A DNA stretch of 29,011 nucleotides from contig CALFJC010000032.1 in assembly GCA_937877655.1 (NCBI GenBank), forward strand, positions 1 through 29,011, given 5' to 3'. The notes under the pieces were generated by a model. It made no database searches. It saw only the letters and a list, made by a program, of their open reading frames with translations, and was not told where the DNA came from. Below, in pieces: positions 14,720 to 21,805 of the stretch. The stretch's first letter is position 1; every line of letters starts with the position of its first letter. The translations under genes were made by a program, and so were the position numbers. Source of the stretch: an uncultured Selenomonadales bacterium. Its GTDB lineage: Bacteria > Bacillota > Negativicutes > Selenomonadales > Selenomonadaceae.

Positions 14720-14775
14720 CTTATCAGAAAAACTTAATAAACGCTATTGACAATCAAGAAAACTTGATATAAAAT
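14720..14775 (+). promoter_or_regulatory. Rightward promoter with XRE operators
   Basis: TTGACA (14747-14752) and TAAAAT (14770-14775) have a 17-bp spacer. The spacer contains ATCAAGAAAACTTGAT (14753-14768), with perfect 6-bp arms around AAAA. A weaker copy, TATCAGAAAAACTTAATA, lies upstream from about 14721. Repression by the divergent XRE protein is inferred. Confidence 0.72.
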
Positions 14776-14832
14776 TGCGCCAGCAGTTAAGAAAAAATAG
14801 TATCAACAACAAGATTTAAGGAGGAACCTAAA

Positions 14833-16908
14833 ATGAAAACCATCACAACGAAAACCGCGAAAAACGGCGCGAAGCTCTTCTACGTCGAAGGAAAGCGCGT
14901 CAGCCGCGAAGTCGCTTTGCAAGTCAATTCTCAAAATCTTATCGAGAGTCTCGGTTCCCATGCCGGCGAGGTTAAAAACTTCGCTTCCGAAACAACGAAA
15001 GCCGTTTTGATTACACACTTGAATTCAGGTGATATTTTCGTCGAAGCAACAAGCCATTCAATTTTATTTAATTCCATCGAAAATGCCTTCCGCGCCTTCA
15101 AAAAAATTATCGACAGCAACATCAAATTCCATTCTATGATGGTTGTTCTTTCGGCAGAGGATAATAACAAAACAGCTATCTATGCGGATTCTTTTGGCAC
15201 TTTGACAATCGACGACAAGTTCATTTCCGTTTATAAGACGGTATCCGAAGCTCAAATCATCGCCGCCGAAGCCGAAATTACGAAGGAGCAAAACTCCGAA
15301 GCCGAAAACAAAACCAATTTTTACTCTGCATTTATCCTCGGGCATAACGACAAGTCCGTATCCGATTATTTCTCCGATTCTATTTCCGCTTATAAGTGGA
15401 TTTGTAAAAAATGCAAAAGTAGCCGTAATTACGCTGACGGCGCGCAATCAATCACATTCTACGGCGACAACTGTTCTGTCATAATCTTCGAGCATGTTGC
15501 CGGCTGTTATTTTTCCTGCAACGATAAAGCTCTTGAAGATTATATCAACCAGCGCGAAGCCGAAGACCACATCAAAAAGTCCTATAGCAAGATTAAAAAC
15601 GTTGTCGAATATTACATGGAGTCCTATAAACTCACTGTCGGTCAAGCGGAACAGCTTTATATCGCCACTTACATTGAACAAGGTACCAGAAAAACTTTTG
15701 ACTCTCTGCTCGATAACTTCAAAAAGTGCAATGCCGTTGCCGATAACAATAAGGAGGTTCCTGCAATGAAAACTATCGAAACCACTTTCGCAACTGTGAA
15801 AGAGACCGTTGAACTGATTCGCCGCCTTAACTATCGCAATGATACCTTCGTTTACGTCGGTACTACTCGCGATAACAACGCCGACATCGAATATCGCCAC
15901 TTCGACGCCTTCAAACAAAACGGCGAACAAGACAGTTTCGGGCTGATTGAAATCGTCGTTGACGGCAAGCTTGAAGTCGTTCGCTTCTTCAATCTCTTCC
16001 GCGATATTACCGTTGACTTCAAACTCGGTGAATTCACTCCCGATTATAGCGACTTCGGTCAAGTCATTGACGCTGATGACGTGCCGGTTTTTCTCGCCGC
16101 CGATTCAAGCAATTTCGGGAAGCCGATTCTGCTTGAGTGGCTCGGGGATCCTCTCGATTATCTTCCCGTCGAAGATTACGCCGTCAACTACGAGGCTTTA
16201 GTTGAGTCCGCCGATGCTGAAAAGGTTTGCGCCGTTGTTCCCGCCGTCGACTTCAAAACTAAACTCGCTGAACTTAAAGCCGCTTATGATAACGCTGTCG
16301 CTGAACTTGCCGCCGCCAATATTGCTCTTGATAAAGCGCAGGAGGCTGTCCGGGCGGCGCGGGATAAAGAATTCCTTGCGCGTATTAAGCTTGAAGAAGC
16401 TGAAAAAGTCGTAGCGGCTAGCGAAAAAACCGTTAATCCTTTCAACGATAATAATCTGGTTCCGCGCACAAAACTCTCCGATCCTAACATTTATGAATAT
16501 CGGTTCGGCGACGAGGTTGTTACTCTCGACAAGGCGGGGCGGTTCGTCGAAGTCTTTTCCGTCAAATACGGCGCGGGGCTCACGGCTGACGGAAAATTTT
16601 TCTATCGCAATAAATCCGATTATCCCGATGCTCTTTGGAAGTCGAAAAAGAATTTCTGTGACGAAGAGGTTTTCTTCAAAATCATGAAGTTGCGCGGCGC
16701 GGTTGTTCCCGAATCACCTTCCGAGTCTCCCGCCGTTGAAGTGCCGCCGAAGCCCGAAAATATTTCCGACAGTCTCTTCCGCGCCATGAAAATTGCTCTT
16801 GAAAAAATTCAAGAATCTTGCCGCGATAAAAATATTCCTGCGGCTCTTAATGAAATTGAACTTTACAATATCTGCCGAAATGCCTTGAACAAAAAGGAGG
16901 TTGCTTAA
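14833..16908 (+). CDS. Large hypothetical protein, probable fusion of two genes
   Basis: 691 residues; AAGGAGG precedes the ATG. Part 1 (1-311) starts MKTITTKTAKNGAKLFYVEG and ends VADNNKEVPA. Part 2 (312-691) starts MKTIETTFATVKETVELIRR and ends NALNKKEVA. The bases coding KEV at both ends are AAGGAGGTT, i.e. a ribosome site for a following ATG. So part 1 once probably ended there, and its stop codon was lost. Part 2 has a coiled coil (about 480-545, AELKAAYDNAVAELAAANIAL) and a Pro-rich linker near 640. No known domain is recognised. A shorter 380-residue product from the inner ATG at 15766 may also be made. Confidence 0.7.
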   Translation: MKTITTKTAKNGAKLFYVEGKRVSREVALQVNSQNLIESLGSHAGEVKNFASETTKAVLITHLNSGDIFVEATSHSILFNSIENAFRAFKKIIDSNIKFHSMMVVLSAEDNNKTAIYADSFGTLTIDDKFISVYKTVSEAQIIAAEAEITKEQNSEAENKTNFYSAFILGHNDKSVSDYFSDSISAYKWICKKCKSSRNYADGAQSITFYGDNCSVIIFEHVAGCYFSCNDKALEDYINQREAEDHIKKSYSKIKNVVEYYMESYKLTVGQAEQLYIATYIEQGTRKTFDSLLDNFKKCNAVADNNKEVPAMKTIETTFATVKETVELIRRLNYRNDTFVYVGTTRDNNADIEYRHFDAFKQNGEQDSFGLIEIVVDGKLEVVRFFNLFRDITVDFKLGEFTPDYSDFGQVIDADDVPVFLAADSSNFGKPILLEWLGDPLDYLPVEDYAVNYEALVESADAEKVCAVVPAVDFKTKLAELKAAYDNAVAELAAANIALDKAQEAVRAARDKEFLARIKLEEAEKVVAASEKTVNPFNDNNLVPRTKLSDPNIYEYRFGDEVVTLDKAGRFVEVFSVKYGAGLTADGKFFYRNKSDYPDALWKSKKNFCDEEVFFKIMKLRGAVVPESPSESPAVEVPPKPENISDSLFRAMKIALEKIQESCRDKNIPAALNEIELYNICRNALNKKEVA
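15751..15768 (+). promoter_or_regulatory. Internal ribosome binding site and ATG inside the fusion ORF
   Basis: AAGGAGGTTCCTGCAATG is a near-ideal ribosome site with its start codon, in frame with the larger ORF (codon 312). It marks the former gene junction and may still start a shorter protein. Confidence 0.6.
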
Positions 16909-16910
16909 AT

Positions 16911-17117
16911 ATGATTTATCATCTTGACTTGCACGACGACGAGGAAGACCAAGCCGAAATTGAATTCCTTGAAAATCAAGCGAAGCAATTTTGGATCAAC
17001 AGAATGCAAAGGTTGTTTGAAGCCGTGACCACCTTCGAGCCCGAAGTTTCTGTCCAAAAGTTTCTCTACGAACATCGCTTTCAAGAAGTCACGAAAACGG
17101 CAAGTCTCAGCTTGTAA
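16911..17117 (+). CDS. Hypothetical small acidic protein
   Basis: 68 residues. The ATG lies 2 nt after the stop of the large ORF and uses the AAGGAGG encoded by its final codons. It is acidic at the N-terminus (LDLHDDEEDQAEIEFLENQ), then helical and aromatic. No family recognised. Confidence 0.65.
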   Translation: MIYHLDLHDDEEDQAEIEFLENQAKQFWINRMQRLFEAVTTFEPEVSVQKFLYEHRFQEVTKTASLSL

Positions 17118-17142
17118 AAGAAAAACGCCGACCGAAGCCGAC

Positions 17143-17181
17143 GATAGAATTCCGATATATTAAGTGCACAGGAATTCTATC
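17143..17181. repeat. Inverted repeat element A
   Basis: GATAGAATTCC (17143-17153) and GGAATTCTATC (17171-17181) are perfect 11-bp arms around a 17-nt loop. The arms end in ATCACGG, and GGCGACGGCGCAAG follows. A related element with different arms occurs at 18867-18908. There is no T run, so it is not a simple terminator, although it lies between converging genes. Confidence 0.6.
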
Positions 17182-17210
17182 ACGGCAGAGGCGACGGCGC
17201 AAGAAAAAGT

Positions 17211-17429
17211 TCACAGTCTCTGCGGATTATCCGAACGCCCAACCAGATAATCAAGCGAGACGTTAAAGAAGTCGGCGATTGTAAGGAGCTTTGAAGATGG
17301 CGTGTCCATTTCCCCACGTTCATAACGTTGATAATTGCGGTAACTGATACCTAAATTGTCAGCCATAGTTTTTGCCATAATATTTCTGCCTGTTCTTAAC
17401 GCTCTTAATCGTTCTTGAAATGTAGCCAT
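17211..17429 (-). CDS. XRE-family transcriptional regulator (short, Cro-like)
   Basis: 72 residues, just an HTH_3 domain: LRALRTGRNIMAKTMADNLG, SYRNYQRYERGEMDTPSSKL, then the closing YLVGRSDNPQR. GAGGCGGTG precedes the ATG. It faces the replication operon across a divergent region whose promoter is bracketed by GCCACAAT/ATTGTGGC arms, its likely operator. This is the third XRE gene in the window. Confidence 0.87.
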   Translation of the reverse strand: MATFQERLRALRTGRNIMAKTMADNLGISYRNYQRYERGEMDTPSSKLLTIADFFNVSLDYLVGRSDNPQRL

Positions 17430-17459
17430 AATTCACACCGCCTCAAGACAGAAATTAAC

Positions 17460-17503
17460 TTGACGAGCCACAATACGGCTTATATAATAAGACAAATTGT
17501 GGC
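17460..17503 (+). promoter_or_regulatory. Promoter and operator of the replication operon
   Basis: TTGACG (17460-17465) and TATAAT (17483-17488) are separated by 17 bp. Perfect 8-bp arms GCCACAAT (17467-17474) and ATTGTGGC (17496-17503) bracket the -10 box, so a bound repressor would cover it. The divergent XRE gene is the likely source. Confidence 0.75.
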
Positions 17504-17512
17504 GTTAAATCT

Positions 17513-17788
17513 TTGATAGGAATTATAACAGCAAAAAGGCTGTTTGAAAAGAAAAATTTTTCAAGACCGAAGTCAGCCTTCCGAGCAAGGACGCGGCGGA
17601 AGGTTGAGTTGAGCCTTGAAAAGCTCAGAAAACGCAAGCCGACCAGCGAAGAATCAGTGATAAGAGCGCGGAGGTTTCGGCTAAGCGCGAAGTATAAGAC
17701 TTTTACAATAAGGAGGATAGCGGAGCCGTTAGTAACTCTCTTACAAGGAATTTTGCTCAAGGACGAGCGCGATCATTCTAAAACTTAA
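17513..17788 (+). CDS. Possible small basic protein (weak)
   Basis: An open frame fills the gap between the operon promoter and the replication gene. The product is very basic (RARTRRKVELSLEKLRKRKP, then RARRFRLSAKYKTFTIRRIA). The only start at its 5' end is TTG without a clear ribosome site; a start nearer 17612 (TTG) is possible. Codon use is not obviously unlike that of the neighbours, and the opposite-strand frame is less protein-like. I could not decide whether it is translated. If it is not, 17504-17795 is a long untranslated leader. Confidence 0.3.
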   Translation: MIGIITAKRLFEKKNFSRPKSAFRARTRRKVELSLEKLRKRKPTSEESVIRARRFRLSAKYKTFTIRRIAEPLVTLLQGILLKDERDHSKT

Positions 17789-17809
17789 TATAGGAAGGAG
17801 ATGACAAGT

Positions 17810-18511
17810 TTGTTTAAACCGCTATCGCAGTTGAATTATTTCTTTCGGCTCGCTCTTGAACGGGAACTCAGCGGCAGTGACCAACTACTTTACCTGCATA
17901 TCCTCTGGAAATTCAACGAGGCTCACTGGACGGAAACACTCCGCATTCGAGACGCAGAGCTCAAAGATTTAATGAACTTGCGCGATACAGACGGCAAGCC
18001 CGCCTCTATCGAAGTGGTAAGGCGCGGAAAACAACGCTTGAAAGCTAAAGGCTTCATCGACTTCAAAAGCGGTAAGGGAAATTTACCCACAGAATACAGG
18101 CTTATAAAATTTTACCCCGACGACACCCCTGCAGATAGCTCTGCAGACACCCCCGAAGACGCGGGGCAACGTAAGTCTTTATTAAGTATACCCTCTAACC
18201 GCAAAGACGGAAGACGAGAAGAAAACCCCCCAAACCCCCCTTGCGGGGGAAAGGCGAAAAAGCAAAGTCTTGCGTCAAGTAAAAACATTAAGGTCGCCCA
18301 AAACCCCGGGGTAAAGGAAGAACTTGAAACAGCTACTCCTTCACCAAACTCGAATGTTTTAGAAACCCCGGGGTGTGGAGGAAAAGAAAAAGAAAAAGTT
18401 TCCGGCGAAAAAGAAAAAGAAAAGAGCGGCACGTGCGAAAGTCGGCGGTCGCTCGACGTTGACGCCCAGTCTCGCGTGAAAAAATTTTTGGCAGACTTGG
18501 GCTCGAAATGA
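17810..18511 (+). CDS. Winged-helix replication protein (DnaD N-domain-like)
   Basis: 233 residues from TTG at 17810. The AAGGAG lies 9 nt before this TTG but touches the ATG at 17801, so the TTG is the better start. The N-terminal 100 residues look like the winged helix of phage replication initiators (LSQLNYFFRLALERELSGSD, then VVRRGKQRLKAKGFIDF and YRLIKFYP). The rest is low complexity, rich in Pro, Lys and Glu, with repeated KEKEK and PG/GGK segments, and ends RVKKFLADLG. No clear DnaD C-terminal domain is present. The role would be to recruit DnaB (21806) to the lytic origin. GC-rich palindromes lie in its linker. Confidence 0.65.
   Translation: MFKPLSQLNYFFRLALERELSGSDQLLYLHILWKFNEAHWTETLRIRDAELKDLMNLRDTDGKPASIEVVRRGKQRLKAKGFIDFKSGKGNLPTEYRLIKFYPDDTPADSSADTPEDAGQRKSLLSIPSNRKDGRREENPPNPPCGGKAKKQSLASSKNIKVAQNPGVKEELETATPSPNSNVLETPGCGGKEKEKVSGEKEKEKSGTCESRRSLDVDAQSRVKKFLADLGSK
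18235..18374. repeat. GC-rich palindromes inside the replication gene, candidate lytic origin
   Basis: A C6-TTGC-G5 hairpin (18235-18249) and two copies of the palindrome ACCCCGGGGT (18303-18312 and 18365-18374) lie in the low-complexity linker. Some lambdoid-type phages carry their origin inside the initiator gene. That this is one is an inference. Confidence 0.35.
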
Positions 18512-18525
18512 AAGGAGAAATTATC

Positions 18526-18831
18526 ATGTTGACAATCAAAGCAGTTGAAACGGCAGAAATGCTCGAACAAAAGGTTGACGCCCTTGAGGCTGAACAAAAG
18601 AAAACCATCGAAGAGACGAAAACGCTCATCTGCAAGATGGTAAAAGCGAACGTGCCGTACAGCTACTTGAAAATGGCGACGGCGGCATTGGATAAACAGG
18701 AAGAACAAGGCAAAGAGCTTTTCTTCTTGTCAACCGACATGTGGCTTCTGGTATCCGACTTGGTTTTGAAGGCAATCCGCGAAGACAGCGATATTAATGA
18801 AGGCGACTTCGGCTCGGCAACAACCGCGTAA
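18526..18831 (+). CDS. Hypothetical coiled-coil protein
   Basis: 101 residues from the ATG at 18526. AAGGAG lies 9 nt upstream; an ATG at 18508 overlapping the previous stop has none. The N-terminal part is a coiled coil (AEMLEQKVDALEAEQKKTIE). A second helix ends LVLKAIREDSDINEGDFGSA. No family recognised; it belongs to the replication operon by position. Confidence 0.68.
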   Translation: MLTIKAVETAEMLEQKVDALEAEQKKTIEETKTLICKMVKANVPYSYLKMATAALDKQEEQGKELFFLSTDMWLLVSDLVLKAIREDSDINEGDFGSATTA

Positions 18832-18841
18832 AAAGAAATAA

Positions 18842-18908
18842 CGGCTAACGAGTAGCCGCTACCTCTCCGTGATACGATCAATATAAATGCGCGCAGATTG
18901 TATCACGG
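18842..18908. repeat. Inverted repeat element B
   Basis: A small hairpin CGGCTA-ACGAG-TAGCCG (18842-18858) is followed by CCGTGATACGATC (18867-18879) and GATTGTATCACGG (18896-18908), with one mismatch and a 16-nt loop. The loop (ATATAAATGC...) and the following GGCGGCGGCGTCAAG resemble element A at 17143. Possibly a shared regulatory RNA or protein site. Confidence 0.55.
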
Positions 18909-18951
18909 GGACGGCGGCGGCGTCAAGGAAAATTTAAGGAGGCGACAGGGC

Positions 18952-19251
18952 ATGTTGTTTAAATGCAATAACAGAACGCCCGAAACTCGCTATCTTGATG
19001 CTCAGCTTGACTACAACAAACTCTTGATTGAGCAAGCTAACCAAAGATTTTCACATTGCGGATACGTCCGCCGATTTCACAAAACAACAGAGGCGATTGA
19101 AGCTTTTCTCGACAAGATTGCGCTTGAAGCCGCAGAGGAACTTAAAAACCTTGAGGACGAGAGAAAAGTTCTTCAGCTGAAACTCAAAGCCGCGCAAGAC
19201 AAGGCAGGCTATTACTACGTGGAACTTTTTAAGGAGAAAAATCATGAGTAA
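18952..19251 (+). CDS. Hypothetical coiled-coil protein
   Basis: 99 residues from the ATG at 18952, with AAGGAGG upstream; an in-frame extension into the inverted repeat is not supported. Mostly helical (LDYNKLLIEQANQRF, then EAAEELKNLEDERKVLQLKL). It overlaps the antirepressor start by 8 bp. No domain recognised. Confidence 0.68.
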   Translation: MLFKCNNRTPETRYLDAQLDYNKLLIEQANQRFSHCGYVRRFHKTTEAIEAFLDKIALEAAEELKNLEDERKVLQLKLKAAQDKAGYYYVELFKEKNHE

Positions 19252-20023
19252 AGATATAATCACGATAGAAAATGTTCACGGCTACGTGGACGAGGCGGGC
19301 ACAGTCTTTCTCAACATTGAGGATGTTGCTCGCGGGCTCGGCTTCGTCAAAACCGAAGAAAAAGTTTCGCCCATAAGTGGTCGAAAGATTTATGAATCTG
19401 TTCGCTGGGAACGCATTAACGGTTATCTCGCCGAATATGGCTATCCGCCCGTCAAAGCGGGAGACTTCATCCCCGAAAATATTTTCTACCTGCTCGCAAT
19501 GAAAGCGAACAGCGCGACGGCTAAAACCTTTCAGTTGAAGGTTGCCAATGAGATTCTGCCGAGCATTCGCAAAACGGGCATGTACATTAACCCGCAAGCA
19601 ACGATAAGTCCGGAATTCCTTCGTCAAGTAGCTGACGCATTGGAGGCGGCGACCGCGAAAGTTCGCGTTTTGGAAACTCAAATTATCGAAACTCAGCCGC
19701 TCGTAGATTATTGCAACGTGATTCTGCAATGCACCGAATTAGTTACGACAAGCATTATCGCAAAAGATTATGGCTACAGCGCGAAGAAGTTCAACAAGCT
19801 TTTGCATGAGTTTGCTATTCAGTTCAAACAAAGCGGGACGTGGTTGCCTTATCAGAAATATGCGGCGCAAGGTTGGACACAGACGAAAACGCATAAATAT
19901 GTGGGCTCGGACGCGCAAATCCATTGCAGAGTTCACACTTATTGGACGCAAAAAGGCAGGCTCGGTTTGTATCACATGCTGAAAGAAAATTGCATCCTTC
20001 CGCTGATTGAAAGGACGTGCTGA
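19244..20023 (+). CDS. Phage antirepressor with KilAC domain
   Basis: 259 residues. The N-terminal half resembles BRO-N/antirepressor heads (TVFLNIEDVARGLGFVKTEE, then NIFYLLAMKANSATAKTFQ and ANEILPSIRKTGMYI). The C-terminal part is KilAC/ANT: TTSIIAKDYGYSAKKFNKLL, GTWLPYQKYAAQGW and HTYWTQKGRLGLYHML. AAGGAG precedes the ATG. Antirepressors of this kind bind or displace CI-type repressors. This may be how the non-cleavable repressor at 4868 is lifted, although it lies in a different operon. Confidence 0.85.
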   Translation: MSKDIITIENVHGYVDEAGTVFLNIEDVARGLGFVKTEEKVSPISGRKIYESVRWERINGYLAEYGYPPVKAGDFIPENIFYLLAMKANSATAKTFQLKVANEILPSIRKTGMYINPQATISPEFLRQVADALEAATAKVRVLETQIIETQPLVDYCNVILQCTELVTTSIIAKDYGYSAKKFNKLLHEFAIQFKQSGTWLPYQKYAAQGWTQTKTHKYVGSDAQIHCRVHTYWTQKGRLGLYHMLKENCILPLIERTC

Positions 20024-20025
20024 TA

Positions 20026-20841
20026 ATGGCGAACATGAATTTGCCGACAACGGTTAAAGGTTGGTTGGACAATCCGACAGTGCAGAAACGTTTTCAAGAC
20101 TTGCTGGGGAAAAAGGCGAACGCGTTCATGTCGGCAGTGCTGAATATCTGCAATTCGAGTGAGCAACTGCAAAAGTGCGATCCTCGCTCGGTAATTGGCG
20201 CGGCGGGTTTGGCGGCAACAACGGGATTGTCGATAACACCGACACTCGGACAAGCTTATATTGTACCTTTCAGAGGCAAGGCAACGTTTCAAGTCGGCTG
20301 GAAAGGTTTTGTACAGCTTGCGCACCGCACGGGGCAATACGTCAGAATTCACGCCGGCAAAATCTTTGAAGGCGAATTGTCGGGCTTTAATCCTTTCACA
20401 GGCGAGCCTGAACGCGGCGAAAGAATTTCAGATAAAGTCGTCGGCTATATCGCGTATTTCCGCCTCATTAACGGTTGCGAAAAATATTTGTACATGTCGA
20501 TAGAAGAGCTTGAAGCACACGCGCTGAAATATTCGCAAAGCTACGGCTACGATAAATCGAATAATCGTAAGACTTCGCCCTGGTCAACAAACTTTGACGC
20601 AATGGCGAGCAAAACCGTTTTGAAAAAGCTCTTGAATAATTGGGGCGTTCTTTCAACGGAAATGGCGAATGTGATTCAAGCCGACCAAAGCGTAGTCGAT
20701 AAAAATTCGTTTACATACGTCGATAACGGCGGCAGTGTACAAAGTCGCGACGGGCTCTACGTTGCCGGCGGCACTTCGATAATCGACGTTGAAACAGGCG
20801 AAGTTGTTTCGGAGGAAATAACGCAATGCGAACGTTCCTAA
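20026..20841 (+). CDS. recT: RecT-family recombinase
   Basis: 271 residues from the ATG at 20026. Classic RecT features: VQKRFQDLLGKKANAFMSAV, the Q-K-C-DPRSVIGAAG stretch, GLSITPTLGQAYIVPF, FQVGWKGFVQLAHRTGQY and ASKTVLKKLLNNWGVLS. The protein anneals complementary single strands in phage recombination. No RecE-type exonuclease was seen nearby; the gam-like gene follows after one small ORF. It is part of a compact operon with overlapping ends. Confidence 0.95.
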   Translation: MANMNLPTTVKGWLDNPTVQKRFQDLLGKKANAFMSAVLNICNSSEQLQKCDPRSVIGAAGLAATTGLSITPTLGQAYIVPFRGKATFQVGWKGFVQLAHRTGQYVRIHAGKIFEGELSGFNPFTGEPERGERISDKVVGYIAYFRLINGCEKYLYMSIEELEAHALKYSQSYGYDKSNNRKTSPWSTNFDAMASKTVLKKLLNNWGVLSTEMANVIQADQSVVDKNSFTYVDNGGSVQSRDGLYVAGGTSIIDVETGEVVSEEITQCERS

Positions 20842-20969
20842 TCTTCACGGACGTGCGCGGTCGCCGCTGGATATGCGGCAAGGCTCTCCAAATCCTTTTT
20901 GGGATTGTCGAGATTGGCAAGCCGCGCTTTTGGGATTATGACGAATTGTGCGAGGGAATTTTATCATGA
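20826..20969 (+). CDS. Small hypothetical protein in the recT operon
   Basis: 47 residues (MRTFLIFTDVRGRRWICGKA...). The ATG overlaps the recT end by 16 bp and has GGAGG upstream. The stop overlaps the next ATG (ATGA). The tight packing supports a real gene. One hydrophobic strand and several Trp are present; function unknown. Confidence 0.6.
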   Translation: MRTFLIFTDVRGRRWICGKALQILFGIVEIGKPRFWDYDELCEGILS

Positions 20970-21496
20970 TAACAGATGAACTTACGCCGGTCGAGGTTGA
21001 CGAGATACTTGAAAAACTCGCCGACCACGAAGCCGAGATAAAAGCGATGGAAGCGCAACGCGATGAAATGATAGCGCGTTATCAAGCGAAAATCGACAGA
21101 GCGAAGAAAATTTGCGAACAGGCAACCGCCGAAACCCGCGAGACAATCGCTTACTGGACGGAAAAACTCCGCCGCTATGCAATGGCGAATGTTACGGACA
21201 AAAAACGCAGTATCAATCTGCCGAGCGGTACCTTGTCTCTTAGAAAACAGGCACCAAAATTTTTCTTCGACGAAAAAGAGATCAACGGCTCGAACGAACA
21301 GCTGATTGAATTCGTAAAGGCGAACGCGCCCGAATATCTGAAAACGAAAACGGAGCAATACGCCGACTGGTCGAATTTCAAAACGCAACTCGTAATTAAC
21401 GGCGACAATGTCACTTTCAAAGCGACAGGCGAAGTTATAGACGGGCTCAGAGTTCAAATCCTGCCCGACAAGTTCACGATTAAGTTTGAGGATTGA
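20966..21496 (+). CDS. Host-nuclease inhibitor Gam-like protein
   Basis: 176 residues from the ATG at 20966. It has a long N-terminal coiled coil (VDEILEKLADHEAEIKAMEA to AKKICEQATAE) and a C-terminal beta domain with INLPSGTLSLRKQAPKFFF and VQILPDKFTIKFED. This order matches Mu Gam-type proteins, which bind DNA ends and block host exonucleases. The related Siphovirus Gp157 family is a possible alternative. Its place one gene after recT fits a recombination cassette. Confidence 0.75.
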   Translation: MITDELTPVEVDEILEKLADHEAEIKAMEAQRDEMIARYQAKIDRAKKICEQATAETRETIAYWTEKLRRYAMANVTDKKRSINLPSGTLSLRKQAPKFFFDEKEINGSNEQLIEFVKANAPEYLKTKTEQYADWSNFKTQLVINGDNVTFKATGEVIDGLRVQILPDKFTIKFED

Positions 21497-21505
21497 GGTG
21501 GAGAA

Positions 21506-21697
21506 ATGCGTTTGCTGAAAAAGTTTTGGGAACTCTGCGGCGAGGAAAAATTTTCGCTGAAAGTAATGATAGCGGCATGTTTCTTCCTTACCGTTTTGAC
21601 GATAACGACGACAGATTTACCGCCCGAAATGCACGGCTTAACGGTTTTGCTTAACGTCTTAATGGCAGTGATTTACGTTTTGGGCGACGACGATTAG
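21506..21697 (+). CDS. Small two-span membrane protein
   Basis: 63 residues; GAGGTGGAG precedes the ATG. Two hydrophobic segments are seen: VMIAACFFLTVLTI, and TVLLNVLMAVIYVLG near the end, separated by a short polar turn. It ends in acidic GDDD. A position between gam-like and dnaB is common for small phage membrane proteins of unknown role. Confidence 0.62.
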   Translation: MRLLKKFWELCGEEKFSLKVMIAACFFLTVLTITTTDLPPEMHGLTVLLNVLMAVIYVLGDDD

Positions 21698-21705
21698 CGA
21701 ATAAC

Positions 21706-21790
21706 GCGGAGAGAGTGGCGGCAAAAAAATAAAGAGAGGTGAAAACCCTCCTTTCAATTTTGGTAAATCGCCGTCACTCCCCCGCTTTTT
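21706..21790 (+). terminator. Large hairpin with T5 before dnaB
   Basis: GAGTGGCGGC (21713-21722) pairs with GCCGTCACTC (21770-21779) with one mismatch. Outer GCGG/CCGC and an inner GAGG/CCTC hairpin extend it, and TTTTT follows (21786-21790). It may be a terminator or attenuator that tunes how much dnaB is made, since dnaB starts 15 nt later with no clear promoter between. Confidence 0.6.
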
Positions 21791-21805
21791 ATTGAGGATA
21801 AGGCT

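Noticed and set aside
15448..16062. 204-residue minus-strand open frame
   Set aside because: It is a shadow of the large plus-strand ORF, with no ribosome site and hydrophobic low-complexity content.
17455..17760. 101-residue minus-strand frame over the replication promoter
   Set aside because: It has no ribosome site and crosses the promoter/operator; the composition is not protein-like.
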